Positions 8,720 through 18,456 of a stretch of DNA of 64,000 nt are shown in pieces (the first letter of the stretch is position 1; each line of letters starts with the position of its first letter). The translations under genes and the position numbers were made by a program. Source of the stretch: Aureispira sp. CCB-QB1 (GTDB taxonomy: Bacteria > Bacteroidota > Bacteroidia > Chitinophagales > Saprospiraceae). Below the pieces are notes generated by a model. It was not told the DNA's origin. It searched no databases and worked only from the letters and a program-made list of their open reading frames with translations. The DNA is taken from NCBI GenBank assembly GCA_945870185.1, contig CAMBRK010000009.1, forward strand, positions 23,491 to 87,490, in the 5' to 3' direction.

Positions 8720-8759
8720 GTTTTATTTTTTATTAAGTTAAATCTCTATGGTATTTTCA

Positions 8760-9887
8760 TCAGAGTCTTGGACAAAAAATCACAGGTTTGACTTTAGGTT
8801 TTTTATAAATGGTACCAATATATCTCACTGCCAACTCCAAACCACCCAAGCCATTGCTGGCCAGCGCTCTGTCATTCAAGTTGAGGTCATAAGAGACTCC
8901 TACTTGATAAGTACTAAATCTTGCTCCAAGATATAGGATGACATCTCTCACATTTCTAAGTCCTAGACCTGCTCCACCTTTAAAATCTTTGTCTTCATTG
9001 ATCTGATACCAAACATGACTATTTACATTAAAAGCACTAAAAGGTCCTAGGCTGTAATAATAAAATGAAGGTTCGATACTTGTTCGTTTAGTGAGATCAT
9101 ATCTATAGTCACCATGGATGTTGAGACCTAGCGGCTTAGTCTCTACGCTATCTTTGCTAACGGCACCTTGACCTACACTATTACTAAAAATACCCACTCT
9201 AGGAGACAATAAGCCTTCCAATGCGAATCCCAATCTTAAGTCTGATTTTTTTCTTCTTGCGTTGAATAATAATCCTGCACCCAAATCTCTATTTTTCAGC
9301 TTAGCATCTTGGTTTTGGCTACCTGCCTGATTATTATTAGTCAGTTGTTTTAAGTTTATCAAATCAATATCAATACCATTTATGATACCATTCCGTGTAT
9401 CAGCGCTATTGAATCCAGGTATAGTCCTATTGCCATTATTTAATTGAGCGCCTATGGTCAGTATGTTGGTTTGTTTTTTATCTAAAGCTAAGTGATATGC
9501 AGCAGAAATTTTTATAAATGTCCAGTTTTGTGCAAAACGATTGTCTGGATTACTCAAAGTCACCTCAGATAAATCTCCAGATCCATTTGCAGCATTTAAA
9601 ACATCTGCTTGAAATCCGATACCAATCCAGTCTTGTTTGCGAATACCTCTGACGATAGGCGCATCAGCTGTCAAGGAGAAATTTTTAAAACTTCTATCAG
9701 AAATAGATCCATCTTTACTGGTGTAGATACCACCTACTCTGTATGAACCAGAAAAAGCACCTGCATTGGCTGGATTTACAGTCACGGGCGTAAAGTGGTA
9801 ATAAGAATAATGCAAATCCTGACCCAAAATCTGACCTATCATCAGCATCACCGCAATGGTTGAAAACACGACTTTCATACGTATCAT
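8760..9887 (-). CDS. Type IX secretion PorP/SprF-family outer-membrane protein
   Basis: Predicted outer-membrane beta-barrel of about 375 aa. The N-terminus shows the family's signature after the signal peptide: QDLHYSYYHFTPVTVNPANA, then GSYRVGGIYTSK. PorP/SprF proteins attach to the T9SS or help move specific cargo such as SprB-like adhesins. The start is taken at the ATG at 9887, with 9878 as an equally good alternative; the longer frame to 9926 adds a basic stretch unlike a signal peptide. The gene is first in a two-gene unit with the PorE-type protein, a common pairing in Bacteroidota. The last residues carry one Cys and it ends in PRL. Confidence 0.85.
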   Translation of the reverse strand: MIRMKVVFSTIAVMLMIGQILGQDLHYSYYHFTPVTVNPANAGAFSGSYRVGGIYTSKDGSISDRSFKNFSLTADAPIVRGIRKQDWIGIGFQADVLNAANGSGDLSEVTLSNPDNRFAQNWTFIKISAAYHLALDKKQTNILTIGAQLNNGNRTIPGFNSADTRNGIINGIDIDLINLKQLTNNNQAGSQNQDAKLKNRDLGAGLLFNARRKKSDLRLGFALEGLLSPRVGIFSNSVGQGAVSKDSVETKPLGLNIHGDYRYDLTKRTSIEPSFYYYSLGPFSAFNVNSHVWYQINEDKDFKGGAGLGLRNVRDVILYLGARFSTYQVGVSYDLNLNDRALASNGLGGLELAVRYIGTIYKKPKVKPVIFCPRL

Positions 9888-10084
9888 ACGTTTATTAAAT
9901 TTGTTTCGACCTCGAAAGATACGCACATTTTTCGATTTGTAAATAAACCAACCATTTTTAACATAATTTTTTTGGCTAAAATGTCTGCTAACCTATTCCA
10001 AGATCTATTTTTTAGGATCAAAAGCATCCATTTAACATTTGATTTCGCGAAAATAGTTAAATTTGATGTTTAAAATGATAATAC

Positions 10085-11050
10085 GTGACCAGACTGATTT
10101 TTATTTTCTTTTTTTCTTGCTACACGGTTTCAGGTCAAGGTCAGTCATTTTTGGTACCTGCAGATACATTAAATACTCCAAGATTTTATACAGCATTGTC
10201 TTTTGCCGGAGCAACTTACACAAGTTTTTCTATCGGATTATATCAAACTTGGTATAAAAATTTCGAACAAGAGCCTTTTCACCTGTTCAATGATTGGGGA
10301 GAATGGGAACATATGGACAAATTTGGTCATGTACATTCTGCTTATTTTCAAGGTATTTTGACTTATAAAGGAGCCCGATGGACAGGTTTAAGTAAGAAAA
10401 ACAGTATTCTTACAGGAATAGTAGCTGGAAGCTTATTTCAAACTACGATAGAAGTCATGGATGGTTTTTCATCAAAATGGGGTTTCTCTTTGCCTGATAT
10501 CGGTGCCAATATTGCAGGGACTGCAATTTTTGCAACGCAGCAGTATTGGTGGGATGAGCAGCGGATATCTGTTAAAGTATCATCAATGCCCAAAACATAT
10601 TCCGACATTACCATAACATCCACAGATGGCGGTAAAACCACAACTCTAGTAGCTAGGGCCAATGCTTTGTATGGGTATAACTATTTCGAGCGATTTTTAA
10701 AAGATTATAATGCACAGACCTACTGGTTGTCTTTCAACGTAAAGTCTTTTTTACCCAAAGATCACCCCTGGCCTGGTTGGTTAAATGTAGCTCTTGGATA
10801 TGGTGCCGAAAATATGTTTGGTGGTTTTGATAATAGTTGGACTGATAGCGGAGCATCATTTAATGTACCATCGGAATTGTACCCTAGACATAACCAATTT
10901 TATTTAGGATTTGACTTGGATTTGACCAAAATAAAAACAAAAAGCCCTTTTCTAAAATCTATTTTCTCAGTAGTCAATATTTTGAGAATACCCTTACCAG
11001 CATTAGAATATAGCAGTAATGGAAAGTTTGTCTTTCATTCATTTAAATAA
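10085..11050 (+). CDS. DUF2279 (YfiM-type) envelope protein
   Basis: Predicted exported protein of 321 aa starting at a GTG; no in-frame ATG precedes it, and the GTG gives a clean signal peptide ending near TVSGQ. The DUF2279 core is at about residues 70-150: DKFGHVHSAYFQG, then an IVAGSLFQTTIEVMDGFSSKWGFSLPDIGANIAGT segment read here in parts, with conserved His, Glu and Asp residues and two weak membrane-like stretches. Family function is unknown. The C-terminal part looks like beta strands of an outer-membrane protein. A TAAATTTG box at 10058-10065 could be its -7 element. It is divergent from the PorP/SprF gene. Confidence 0.75.
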   Translation: MTRLIFIFFFSCYTVSGQGQSFLVPADTLNTPRFYTALSFAGATYTSFSIGLYQTWYKNFEQEPFHLFNDWGEWEHMDKFGHVHSAYFQGILTYKGARWTGLSKKNSILTGIVAGSLFQTTIEVMDGFSSKWGFSLPDIGANIAGTAIFATQQYWWDEQRISVKVSSMPKTYSDITITSTDGGKTTTLVARANALYGYNYFERFLKDYNAQTYWLSFNVKSFLPKDHPWPGWLNVALGYGAENMFGGFDNSWTDSGASFNVPSELYPRHNQFYLGFDLDLTKIKTKSPFLKSIFSVVNILRIPLPALEYSSNGKFVFHSFK

Positions 11051-11391
11051 TTTCAGAATACCAAACATTAGCCTGCTTAAAAGCAACGATTACTTGAATA
11101 ATTCGTAAAATAATGTATATGAATTTCGATGAGTTTCTTTTATTGTTTTTTCGCATTCGATCGAAATGATGTGGTTTTTGGAATTGGAATGATGCCTGCT
11201 GGAAACGTCATTTAGACCAACGGTAGTAAATTGATTACCTTAATAAAAAATTAGATAAAACCTATTCAGGGAAATTCACGAGAAGTCCGGAGTTCTGAGC
11301 TTAGCTCACTCCTTCCATATAGAAATTTTATTAAATAAAAAAGGGTTGAATGTCACCAAACAACCCTTTTTATATGGTATAATTTTATCAA
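11051..11391. other. Gene-free stretch between convergent genes
   Basis: No coding frame is convincing here. A short stem (GGAG, then TGAGC/GCTCA, then CTCC) at 11290-11313 could end transcription of the DUF2279 gene but has no T run. The right end holds the terminator of the following minus-strand gene. Confidence 0.6.
11338..11371 (-). terminator. Rho-independent terminator of the beta-barrel gene
   Basis: AAAAAGGGTTG (11338-11348) pairs perfectly with CAACCCTTTTT (11361-11371) across a 12-nt loop. On the minus strand the stem runs into T residues. It lies 20 nt past the stop at 11392. Confidence 0.8.
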
Positions 11392-12408
11392 TTAAAACAA
11401 GGTTACTGAAGTACCAATCATAAAGGTATTATAATCGTATCTAGGATTATCATTAAACAACTTTGAAAAATTATAGCGAGCTACAAGATCAAAACCATTA
11501 AAGTCAAGACCGACAGTGGCGCCATAAATCCAATTATTCAATTCATTCCTAGAATACCGTTGTTCATTGATACTTTCTTTTTGTACTTTGAATTCAGTTT
11601 TTTGAACAGTATGGACTCTGTATCCAGCATATCCTCCTATTTCTAATTTACTTTTTTTACTGAGTGCAAATGTAAAACTTAGTGGTACGTTGAGATAGCC
11701 AATATTTAATTTTGGGTTGCCTTTTACATTATCTATATTTACAAATTGTGGATCGCCATCAGTATCTTGAGTTAATCTCACATCATTATCCAGTTTAAAT
11801 CTGTTTTTCAGGAAACTGATCCCATAACTGAATGCTACTTTGCTATCTTTCCCACCGAGTCTTGCAGAACGGACCAAAGCAAATTCCCAAAACCACGAAC
11901 CACCTGTGTTGATTTCAGGAGAAAGAACACCTGAAGCTACATCACTTGCTGCATGCAGGGAATTGATACCGAACCCTATTTTTAAACCGGTGTTAATTTT
12001 CTTTTTAAACGGCATAAACTTAGAAAGATTCAACCCATCCTTGCCATCTTCGCCGTTCTCACCATCTTGAGCATCTTCACTATTGTAATCAACTATCGGC
12101 ATTTCATCCTGATTTTCGACAGTTTCTTCTACTTCCATGGTTTCTATAACCGTATTTTCTGCAACTGCTTCAGGGAGTACTACTTTGTTTAACTCATCGT
12201 CAAGCTGTAAAAGCAGAACATTCATTTGATTCAGAATTTGCAAAACTTTTGTAGAATCTGTGTAATACCTCATCGATTCTACATTATCTTTGGCGGAAGA
12301 CATGTAATACTTAAGATTATCTAGTTTCATCTGATCATCGGACTGACCTTTCAAAACTTGAAAACTCACGCAAGATAGAAGTAATAGAAAGAGTTTAAAT
12401 TTTGACAT
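11392..12408 (-). CDS. Outer-membrane beta-barrel protein with coiled N-terminus
   Basis: 338-aa exported protein. A signal peptide (residues 1-21, ending in LKGQ) is followed by a helical, probably coiled-coil segment (25-80). Next comes an acidic linker that contains a short collagen-like run, DGENGEDGKDG, at about 117-127. The C-terminal 200 residues look like a PorT-type outer-membrane barrel (GLKIGFGINSLHAASD, LNIGYLNVPLSFTFALS, LEIGGYAGYRV) ending in an aromatic strand with terminal Phe (MIGTSVTLF). The function is unknown. The linker may present the coil to the periplasm. No partner gene is obvious. Confidence 0.7.
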   Translation of the reverse strand: MSKFKLFLLLLSCVSFQVLKGQSDDQMKLDNLKYYMSSAKDNVESMRYYTDSTKVLQILNQMNVLLLQLDDELNKVVLPEAVAENTVIETMEVEETVENQDEMPIVDYNSEDAQDGENGEDGKDGLNLSKFMPFKKKINTGLKIGFGINSLHAASDVASGVLSPEINTGGSWFWEFALVRSARLGGKDSKVAFSYGISFLKNRFKLDNDVRLTQDTDGDPQFVNIDNVKGNPKLNIGYLNVPLSFTFALSKKSKLEIGGYAGYRVHTVQKTEFKVQKESINEQRYSRNELNNWIYGATVGLDFNGFDLVARYNFSKLFNDNPRYDYNTFMIGTSVTLF

Positions 12409-12651
12409 TTGATTTTTGTTTTTTAAGAAATTAATATTTACTCTTGATCAAAAGTAAACTAAATGTATAATAAGATACAAATTAAAAGATGAATACTTCA
12501 GTTTTATAGACTAACACTATATTCACCATCAAACAAATACAATGTGTACTCATTTAATATCTTTTCAATATAATTTTGAAAAATATGACTGATTCAATCT
12601 TTTTTATAAATTAATAACCAGTCCATGTTTACTTACTTATGACTACATAGT

Positions 12652-13008
12652 TTACTGAGGTGTACCATTTTGAACCCAGCATTCTATTCGTTTGATAATT
12701 TGGTCAGAAAGTTTATTTCCGCCTAACGGCATCTTTGTTGCTCCGGACTCATGTTTTATGGATTTTAAAAACTTATCACTTTTAGTTGCTGATTTTGTGC
12801 CGTCATAAGTACTCATATTAAGTCCTACAGCCTTAGTTGTGGCATCATGACATCCTGCAGTAGCACAACTTTCATTTATAATTTTGTCAATGTCGTTGGT
12901 ATATTTCGGGCTGACTCCTGAACAATCGACTTTTGTATCATCATCGCCACAAGAGATAATAAATAAAAAAGAAAGAAAAATGATTCCACCTAAAATACTT
13001 CTATTCAT
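12652..13008 (-). CDS. Small c-type cytochrome-like lipoprotein with CX4CH motif
   Basis: 118-aa lipoprotein: a hydrophobic leader ends in FIISC, then a mature part with one possible haem-attachment site, SCATAGCHD (about residues 48-56). The spacing is C-X4-CH instead of the usual C-X2-CH, as in some planctomycete-type cytochrome domains. A later methionine (TKMPLGG) could be the second axial ligand, and the ending IERI-like segment with CWVQNGTPQ matches the C-terminal helix of PSCyt1/c-type domains. An electron-transfer role is plausible, but haem attachment is not proven. Stand-alone gene, divergent from glyS. Confidence 0.7.
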   Translation of the reverse strand: MNRSILGGIIFLSFLFIISCGDDDTKVDCSGVSPKYTNDIDKIINESCATAGCHDATTKAVGLNMSTYDGTKSATKSDKFLKSIKHESGATKMPLGGNKLSDQIIKRIECWVQNGTPQ

Positions 13009-13111
13009 GATTGTTGGTTTAAGATTTTAAAAATTTGACCAAAATAACGAAGATTTTTTGAAATGAAATGTATCATTGTTAAAATAAAAGTAAAAATTGA
13101 TAGAATGGTCT

Positions 13112-13119
13112 TATTTTTG
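13112..13119 (+). promoter_or_regulatory. Bacteroidota -7 box upstream of glyS
   Basis: TATTTTTG fits TAnnTTTG and lies about 95 nt before the glyS start. A TTG 12 nt further upstream is too close for a standard -33 element. Confidence 0.3.
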
Positions 13120-13215
13120 CACCTTATTTTAAATAAATTTTAAATAGAAAGTATAAATCAAGCTGATTTAGTCTTGATGATATGCTGATTCGAAAAAATA
13201 TAAAAATGTAAGGGA

Positions 13216-14751
13216 ATGGATTTTAAGAATTTGATTGCTCATTGTAAAGAATATGGTTTTATTTTTCAGTCCAGTGAAATATATGATGGATTGAGTGCGG
13301 TATATGATTATGGTCCATATGGTGTAGAGCTCAAAAACAATATCAAAAATTATTGGTGGAAGTCGATGGTGCAAATGCACGAAAATATAGTAGGCATAGA
13401 TGCTGCCATATTTATGCATCCCAAGACATGGAAAGCGTCCGGACACGTAGATGCATTTAATGATCCATTGGTAGACAACAAAGACTCTAAAAAGAGATAT
13501 AGAGCGGATCAGCTGATAGAAGGATACGCCGAAAAAATCGAAGCTAAAAATATCAAAGATATCGAGAAGGCTAAAGCTCGTTTTGGTGATGCCTTTGATG
13601 AAGCCCAATTTAGGGCTACCAATGATAGAATCATCGAAAGACAAAAGCAGATAGATGAATCTATGGTTCGTCTTGCCAAAGCGATGACAGCTGGAGATAT
13701 GGATGATTTGAAGGCTATGATCGACGAATACGAAATCGTGTGTCCGGAAAGCGGCTCAAGAAACTGGACCGAAGTACGTCAGTTTAACCTGATGTTCAAT
13801 ACACAATTGGGAAATATAGCAGGCGAAGAAGGGAAACTTTATCTCAGACCCGAAACCGCACAAGGTATATTTGTAAATTTCCTGAATGTTCAGAAATCTA
13901 CAAGACAAAAGATACCATTTGGAATAGCACAAATCGGAAAAGCCTTCAGAAATGAGATCGTAGCTCGTCAGTTTATCTTCCGTATGCGTGAGTTTGAGCA
14001 AATGGAGATGCAGTTTTTCATAAGACCTGGTACACAGGATGAATGGTATCAATATTGGAAGGAAGCCAGACTCAAATGGCACAAAGCGATAGGTACAAGT
14101 GGCGACAAACTTAGGTTTCACGACCACGCTGCTCTTGCACATTATGCCAAAGCAGCCGTAGATATTGAGTTCGAGTTTCCATTTGGTTTCAAAGAATTGG
14201 AAGGTATCCATTCTAGAGGTGATTTTGACTTGACTCAGCACCAGGAGTTATCTGGTAAGAAGCTTCAATACTTCGACCCAGAACTCAATGAAAATTATGT
14301 GCCTTTCGTAGTAGAAACATCTATCGGCTGCGACCGTATGTTTTTAGCAATGGTGGCCAACGCTCTTGTAGAAGAAAACGTACCAGATGCTGATGGCCAA
14401 GACTCTGTGCGCACGGTCATGAAGTTGCATCCGGCTTTGGCACCCGTAAAAGTTGCAGTACTTCCACTTTTGAAAAATAAGGAGGAACTGACCACTGCTG
14501 CAACGGCCATCTACGACAAACTCAAGTTGTCCTTTAACTGTCAGTATGACGAAAAAGATGCGATAGGACGTAGATATAGAAGACAAGATGCCATCGGTAC
14601 GCCATATTGTGTGACAATAGATTTCGAAACTCTCGAAAATGGTACGGTGACGATCAGAGACAGAGACACATTAATCCAGGAGCGAATCAAGATAGAAGAC
14701 ATCCGAAGTTTTGTGCAAGATAAGGTAGCTTTAGAGAATTTATTGGCTTAA
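13216..14751 (+). CDS. glyS: Glycine--tRNA ligase, dimeric type
   Basis: Charges tRNA-Gly with glycine in the cytoplasm. This is the single-chain alpha2 class II enzyme. The N-terminus (AHCKEYGFIFQSSEIYDGLS, then YDYGPYGVELKNNIKN) is the hallmark of this type. Motif 2 lies near GKAFRNEI, with the following FRMREFEQMEMQFF, and motif 3 includes SIGCDRMF. The C-terminal anticodon-binding domain has LPLLKNKEEL and DAIGTPYCVTID. Length (511 aa) is normal. A second class II domain insertion with several Lys/Glu helices sits at about 85-170, as in other Bacteroidota. It is a housekeeping gene and no operon partner is visible. Confidence 0.97.
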   Translation: MDFKNLIAHCKEYGFIFQSSEIYDGLSAVYDYGPYGVELKNNIKNYWWKSMVQMHENIVGIDAAIFMHPKTWKASGHVDAFNDPLVDNKDSKKRYRADQLIEGYAEKIEAKNIKDIEKAKARFGDAFDEAQFRATNDRIIERQKQIDESMVRLAKAMTAGDMDDLKAMIDEYEIVCPESGSRNWTEVRQFNLMFNTQLGNIAGEEGKLYLRPETAQGIFVNFLNVQKSTRQKIPFGIAQIGKAFRNEIVARQFIFRMREFEQMEMQFFIRPGTQDEWYQYWKEARLKWHKAIGTSGDKLRFHDHAALAHYAKAAVDIEFEFPFGFKELEGIHSRGDFDLTQHQELSGKKLQYFDPELNENYVPFVVETSIGCDRMFLAMVANALVEENVPDADGQDSVRTVMKLHPALAPVKVAVLPLLKNKEELTTAATAIYDKLKLSFNCQYDEKDAIGRRYRRQDAIGTPYCVTIDFETLENGTVTIRDRDTLIQERIKIEDIRSFVQDKVALENLLA

Positions 14752-14816
14752 GCCAAGATTATCAGTCAAAAATTGATGTATTGTATCAAAGTGCTAACGA
14801 TAAAATATGTTATAAT

Positions 14817-14865
14817 GTGAACGAGAAAGAATAGCAGTTAATACTGAGCTAACTTTCTCGTTCAC
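14817..14865. repeat. Long perfect hairpin downstream of glyS
   Basis: GTGAACGAGAAAG (14817-14829) is perfectly complementary to CTTTCTCGTTCAC (14853-14865). Inside, TAGC (14832-14835) can pair with GCTA (14848-14851), which lengthens the stem to 17 pairs with a small internal bulge. There is no T tract, so it is not a classic terminator. It lies 65 nt after the glyS stop. Confidence 0.7.
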
Positions 14866-15027
14866 CAGTATTGAGTTATCATTTAAAAGTAGCCTTACAA
14901 GTTGTAAATGAATAGCCTGACTTTTAGCACAGCAGAAAGGTGCTCAATAAAAAATTAAGCTATAGCTTCAATTAACTGTTAAATAAGTTAAAAGCTTCGT
15001 GTTTAATTTTTGAATAATTACATTGTT

Positions 15028-17298
15028 TTAATAAATGATTGTAGTATTTCCAGAAATTGTTTTGGTTTTACCACTTATTTGTTCTTTGTATCGCATTACA
15101 AAGGTATAGATACCTGATGTGATAGGATTTTGCAAATACTTACCATCCCATGTAATATTTGCCCCATTTTCGTAATCATTCTTATAAACTAGGTTGCCCC
15201 ATCTATCATAGAAGCGAATATTAATTTCAGAAATATTATTGCCCATTAGTACGAATTGATCATTATTGCCATCGTCATTTGGACTGAAAATATTGGAGTA
15301 TTCAAAAGTAGATGAGCAATCCTTATATTCTACATAAATATCGTCAGTTGCTTCGCCACATTCATTAGTAATAGTAACCATATACCTACCTTCACTTGCG
15401 ATTAATTTTTGATAATCATCAGTTCCATCGGACCACATAATTTTGTTGTCATTTTCTTTTGGGATATTTATCACAATTAATGAATCTTTGCATGGATTTA
15501 TATCGTTTCCCAATTGAATAGTAGGTAAATATTTTATATTTGACATAATGTTTTCAGTTTTCATACAACCATTGTTATCTATATAATTTACTGAATAATT
15601 CCCAGTTTCCACAATGGTAAGAGTGTTGCTGCTAGTGCCATCACTCCATAAAATATCATTAGCCGAATCTTGGGGTAAAGAAAGTGTTTTGGCTTCATTT
15701 TCGCAAATGGTGATCTTTTTTGGGAGTTGGTCATTTATTGGCTCCACAACTTTTATTTGCAAAGTGTCAATATATTCGCATCCACCAAAAATAAGTCTAT
15801 GTTGCACACTATATTGACCTGATTTATCCAAAATAAATGGTTTTGGATATTTTTGAACTTGGATTTTTGGGTTGTTTTCGTCAGTAAGTGTCCACTCTGA
15901 TAATCCATATTTATAAACCAATGATGTATCAATAACAAGCGTATCTCCTACACAAAACTGGTGCGAAAAAATATCAAATACAGGATCAGGTGGAAAAAAA
16001 GGCTCACAGTAATGAAAGGTTTCAGTCTTATCAGGCAGCAATGTAATGTTTATATCATTTGTAGGTGTAGTTTCACCTATTTTAACCAAATTATAATCTG
16101 TCTTAAATATTTGTGCATCAAAGTCTTCAATTTCTGTACAAACGGGAATGCTTACACAGTCATCTGCTTCGCCTGATAGAGGCAGTTTTCTAATAAAATT
16201 TGACAAACCAAAGCCAAGTGATAATAAAAGATGATTGTCAAGAATCCTTGCATCATTGACACCTTTATGTGTTGCATCAAGGATTAGCTTGTGGTATATT
16301 ATATTTCCATTTTTATCCAACTTTAGCAATTTTGTACCCATGTTTAGTTCTGGTACTGTTTCTTTTAGATTTACGTAGATATTTCCTTCGGGATCAGTTA
16401 ATAGTAAGTTTTGAAAAAGATAATCTGACCATTTTTTAGAGACACTTACTTGTTTTGCCCAAATCAGTAAAAGCTCTTTACTATATTTGCAGATAAAAAT
16501 TTCGTCATTCGAAGTTTTACCTAATATTATTAAATTTTTTTCATCATCCGCTGTAATTAAAAATGGATCGAAGTTAAATCTATAAACTTCATTTACATTG
16601 CTTAAATTATTAATTTTTGTTACCGAGAAGTGTTGTGTAATGTAGTTTTGGCTTTCAGCGTGAATCAAATAGGAATGATCGTCAATAAATGCCGCATTTT
16701 TTAAATTGATATCATACTTGCTGTTTGATAATTCGAAATTTTCAAATTTGTATTGATCATTGATTAAATTATGTTGAACCAAAAGTGTATTGTATTTAAA
16801 TGAAATGTTTGCGAGCCATAAAAGCCTAGATTTTAAGACATCATTTTCATTTGAGTAATATTCATTACCATTATTAGCAGCTACTACATCTTTAAATTTA
16901 TGAATTATTTGAAAGTCTTTATCCAGATGCACTAAAATTTTCCAAGATGTACCAGATTTACTGTAATGAAGAAGTAGATATAAGCTTCCATCCTTATTTG
17001 TTAGAATTTTATTTCCGTATAGAAGATGCACATAATCATCACCTAGTTCTATTTTTTTACTTTTAACAACTTGTCCAATTTTATTTAATTTTGTTATGCC
17101 GATTTCAAACTTGAAATTTTGGTAATTGGTTTTGGACTTCAAAATGTAAAATGAAGAGTCTCTGTCGATTGCGAAATCAAGAATAAAAGTCGAGTCAAAA
17201 CCTATTTGAAAAGTACTAGTTTGTCCTCTCACTTCTAGAATGTTAAACAAAATTATGAGAATTATAAAACACCTACTATTCAATTTGTTTAATTTCAT
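15028..17298 (-). CDS. Large secreted protein with T9SS type B sorting domain
   Basis: About 756 aa from the ATG at 17298, which gives a clean signal peptide (MKLNKLNSRCF, hydrophobic core, then EVRGQ). The N-terminal 400 residues look like a beta-propeller or repeated beta sheet with SNGS/LLKLDKNGNI-type blades. The middle has several Ig/PKD-like segments with repeated WSDGT (LWSDGTSSNTLTIVETGNY; MWSDGTDDYQKL) and conserved cysteines. The C-terminal 85 residues are the gliding-motility-type domain (FSPNDDGNNDQF, then FYDRWGNLVYKN, ITSGIYTFVMRY). This targets cargo through the type IX secretion system and can mediate surface attachment. Function beyond secretion is unknown. Transcription is leftward and unlinked. 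Confidence 0.8.
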   Translation of the reverse strand: MKLNKLNSRCFIILIILFNILEVRGQTSTFQIGFDSTFILDFAIDRDSSFYILKSKTNYQNFKFEIGITKLNKIGQVVKSKKIELGDDYVHLLYGNKILTNKDGSLYLLLHYSKSGTSWKILVHLDKDFQIIHKFKDVVAANNGNEYYSNENDVLKSRLLWLANISFKYNTLLVQHNLINDQYKFENFELSNSKYDINLKNAAFIDDHSYLIHAESQNYITQHFSVTKINNLSNVNEVYRFNFDPFLITADDEKNLIILGKTSNDEIFICKYSKELLLIWAKQVSVSKKWSDYLFQNLLLTDPEGNIYVNLKETVPELNMGTKLLKLDKNGNIIYHKLILDATHKGVNDARILDNHLLLSLGFGLSNFIRKLPLSGEADDCVSIPVCTEIEDFDAQIFKTDYNLVKIGETTPTNDINITLLPDKTETFHYCEPFFPPDPVFDIFSHQFCVGDTLVIDTSLVYKYGLSEWTLTDENNPKIQVQKYPKPFILDKSGQYSVQHRLIFGGCEYIDTLQIKVVEPINDQLPKKITICENEAKTLSLPQDSANDILWSDGTSSNTLTIVETGNYSVNYIDNNGCMKTENIMSNIKYLPTIQLGNDINPCKDSLIVINIPKENDNKIMWSDGTDDYQKLIASEGRYMVTITNECGEATDDIYVEYKDCSSTFEYSNIFSPNDDGNNDQFVLMGNNISEINIRFYDRWGNLVYKNDYENGANITWDGKYLQNPITSGIYTFVMRYKEQISGKTKTISGNTTIIY

Positions 17299-17592
17299 TT
17301 TAATTATTCGTTGCGAAAACAAATTTACGTATTTATAATTTAAAAGTAAAGGTAAAAGTTTTGATAAGTCGTCATTGCGACTATAATAGCTAGCGAATTT
17401 TGAGTCAAATTACACTCAACATATCTTTTTCAATATGCAAATCTTATAATTTGAAGTTAAAATATTGTTTTAAAGAATTTATATAAAAGGTAAAGCATTT
17501 TGCCCAAAGTTAGTAAAATTATACATCTACATTGATCACAATAACCATATCTTTGGGAAAATTTTATCCATGATTCATGTACATCTTAAAAG

Positions 17593-18444
17593 ATGAAAAG
17601 CGCTATTTATTTTATGTTTTGGACGATTTCTTTCTTTTCTTGTAAACCAACAGAAAATGAACAAGTCTCTATGCAAAAAACTAGTATTCAAGATACTAGT
17701 CTAGTCCAATCTGTGCTGAATGAATCGGCTCCAAAAGTGAGTAAAACCATCATAAAATCTCCTAAAAATAATGGGTTGGTCGATTCACTTTTATTTTTTG
17801 GGGCAACTGTTTATGACAAGGAAGTCGTGGATAGTTTTTATATTTACTTTAGAAATGGAAATACTCAACGTATTATCATAAACAAAGACGAAGAAGGCTT
17901 CAGTAATTATTTTTTTACCATTCCTGATGATGAAGATAATATTTTAAGACATTTTAATCCTGATTCGTATATTGATTTAGTTTTTACTCCGGCTTACAAA
18001 GCACCCGCACAGTTAAGTTGGTCGGTTGTATATTTGTACAATCCTGGAAGTAATAGTTATGAATTGGCGAAACATTTGACCTATGATGGATTAGAATACA
18101 ATGAAAATATCCAGGAATATGTCCAAAAAATGAAGAACGGATTAGGTAGGTATGGATTCACAAGATACAGAATTACAGGCAATTCCGATAGCTTGAGCAT
18201 TTATGAGTATTTTTATATTAAACATGATTTCGAAGACAAAAAGTATGATAAAAAATTTTACATCGAATTTGAAAATTATGACACCAATATAAAGTATAAA
18301 GATACATGTCGTATTAAGATTACGGATTGTAAAGTCAAATATATCTCATGCAATGCTTTCATATACACCAAACTAAAACAAACATGGATTGATTTTTATA
18401 CTGCTAAAAATCGATTGGTTCCCTGTCCTGACTTGGACCTTTAA
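17593..18444 (+). CDS. Predicted lipoprotein, first of a tandem paralogous pair
   Basis: 283-aa lipoprotein: a hydrophobic leader ends in SFFSC (about residue 17). The mature part opens with a low-complexity Ser/Gln/Val stretch, then a beta-rich region. Two conserved spots are shared with the next gene: NGLVDSLLFFGATV and HFNPDSYIDLVF. The second resembles a degenerate FG-GAP/XAC2610-like calcium-type loop. Cysteines cluster near the C-terminus (YKDTCRIKITDCKVKYISC). No family is assigned. It is separated by only 12 nt from its paralogue on the same strand, so they form one transcript. Confidence 0.6.
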   Translation: MKSAIYFMFWTISFFSCKPTENEQVSMQKTSIQDTSLVQSVLNESAPKVSKTIIKSPKNNGLVDSLLFFGATVYDKEVVDSFYIYFRNGNTQRIIINKDEEGFSNYFFTIPDDEDNILRHFNPDSYIDLVFTPAYKAPAQLSWSVVYLYNPGSNSYELAKHLTYDGLEYNENIQEYVQKMKNGLGRYGFTRYRITGNSDSLSIYEYFYIKHDFEDKKYDKKFYIEFENYDTNIKYKDTCRIKITDCKVKYISCNAFIYTKLKQTWIDFYTAKNRLVPCPDLDL

Positions 18445-18456
18445 AATCAATAAAAT

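Noticed and set aside
13756..14241. 161-codon frame opposite glyS
   Set aside because: Lies within the conserved glyS coding region on the other strand and has no family motif.
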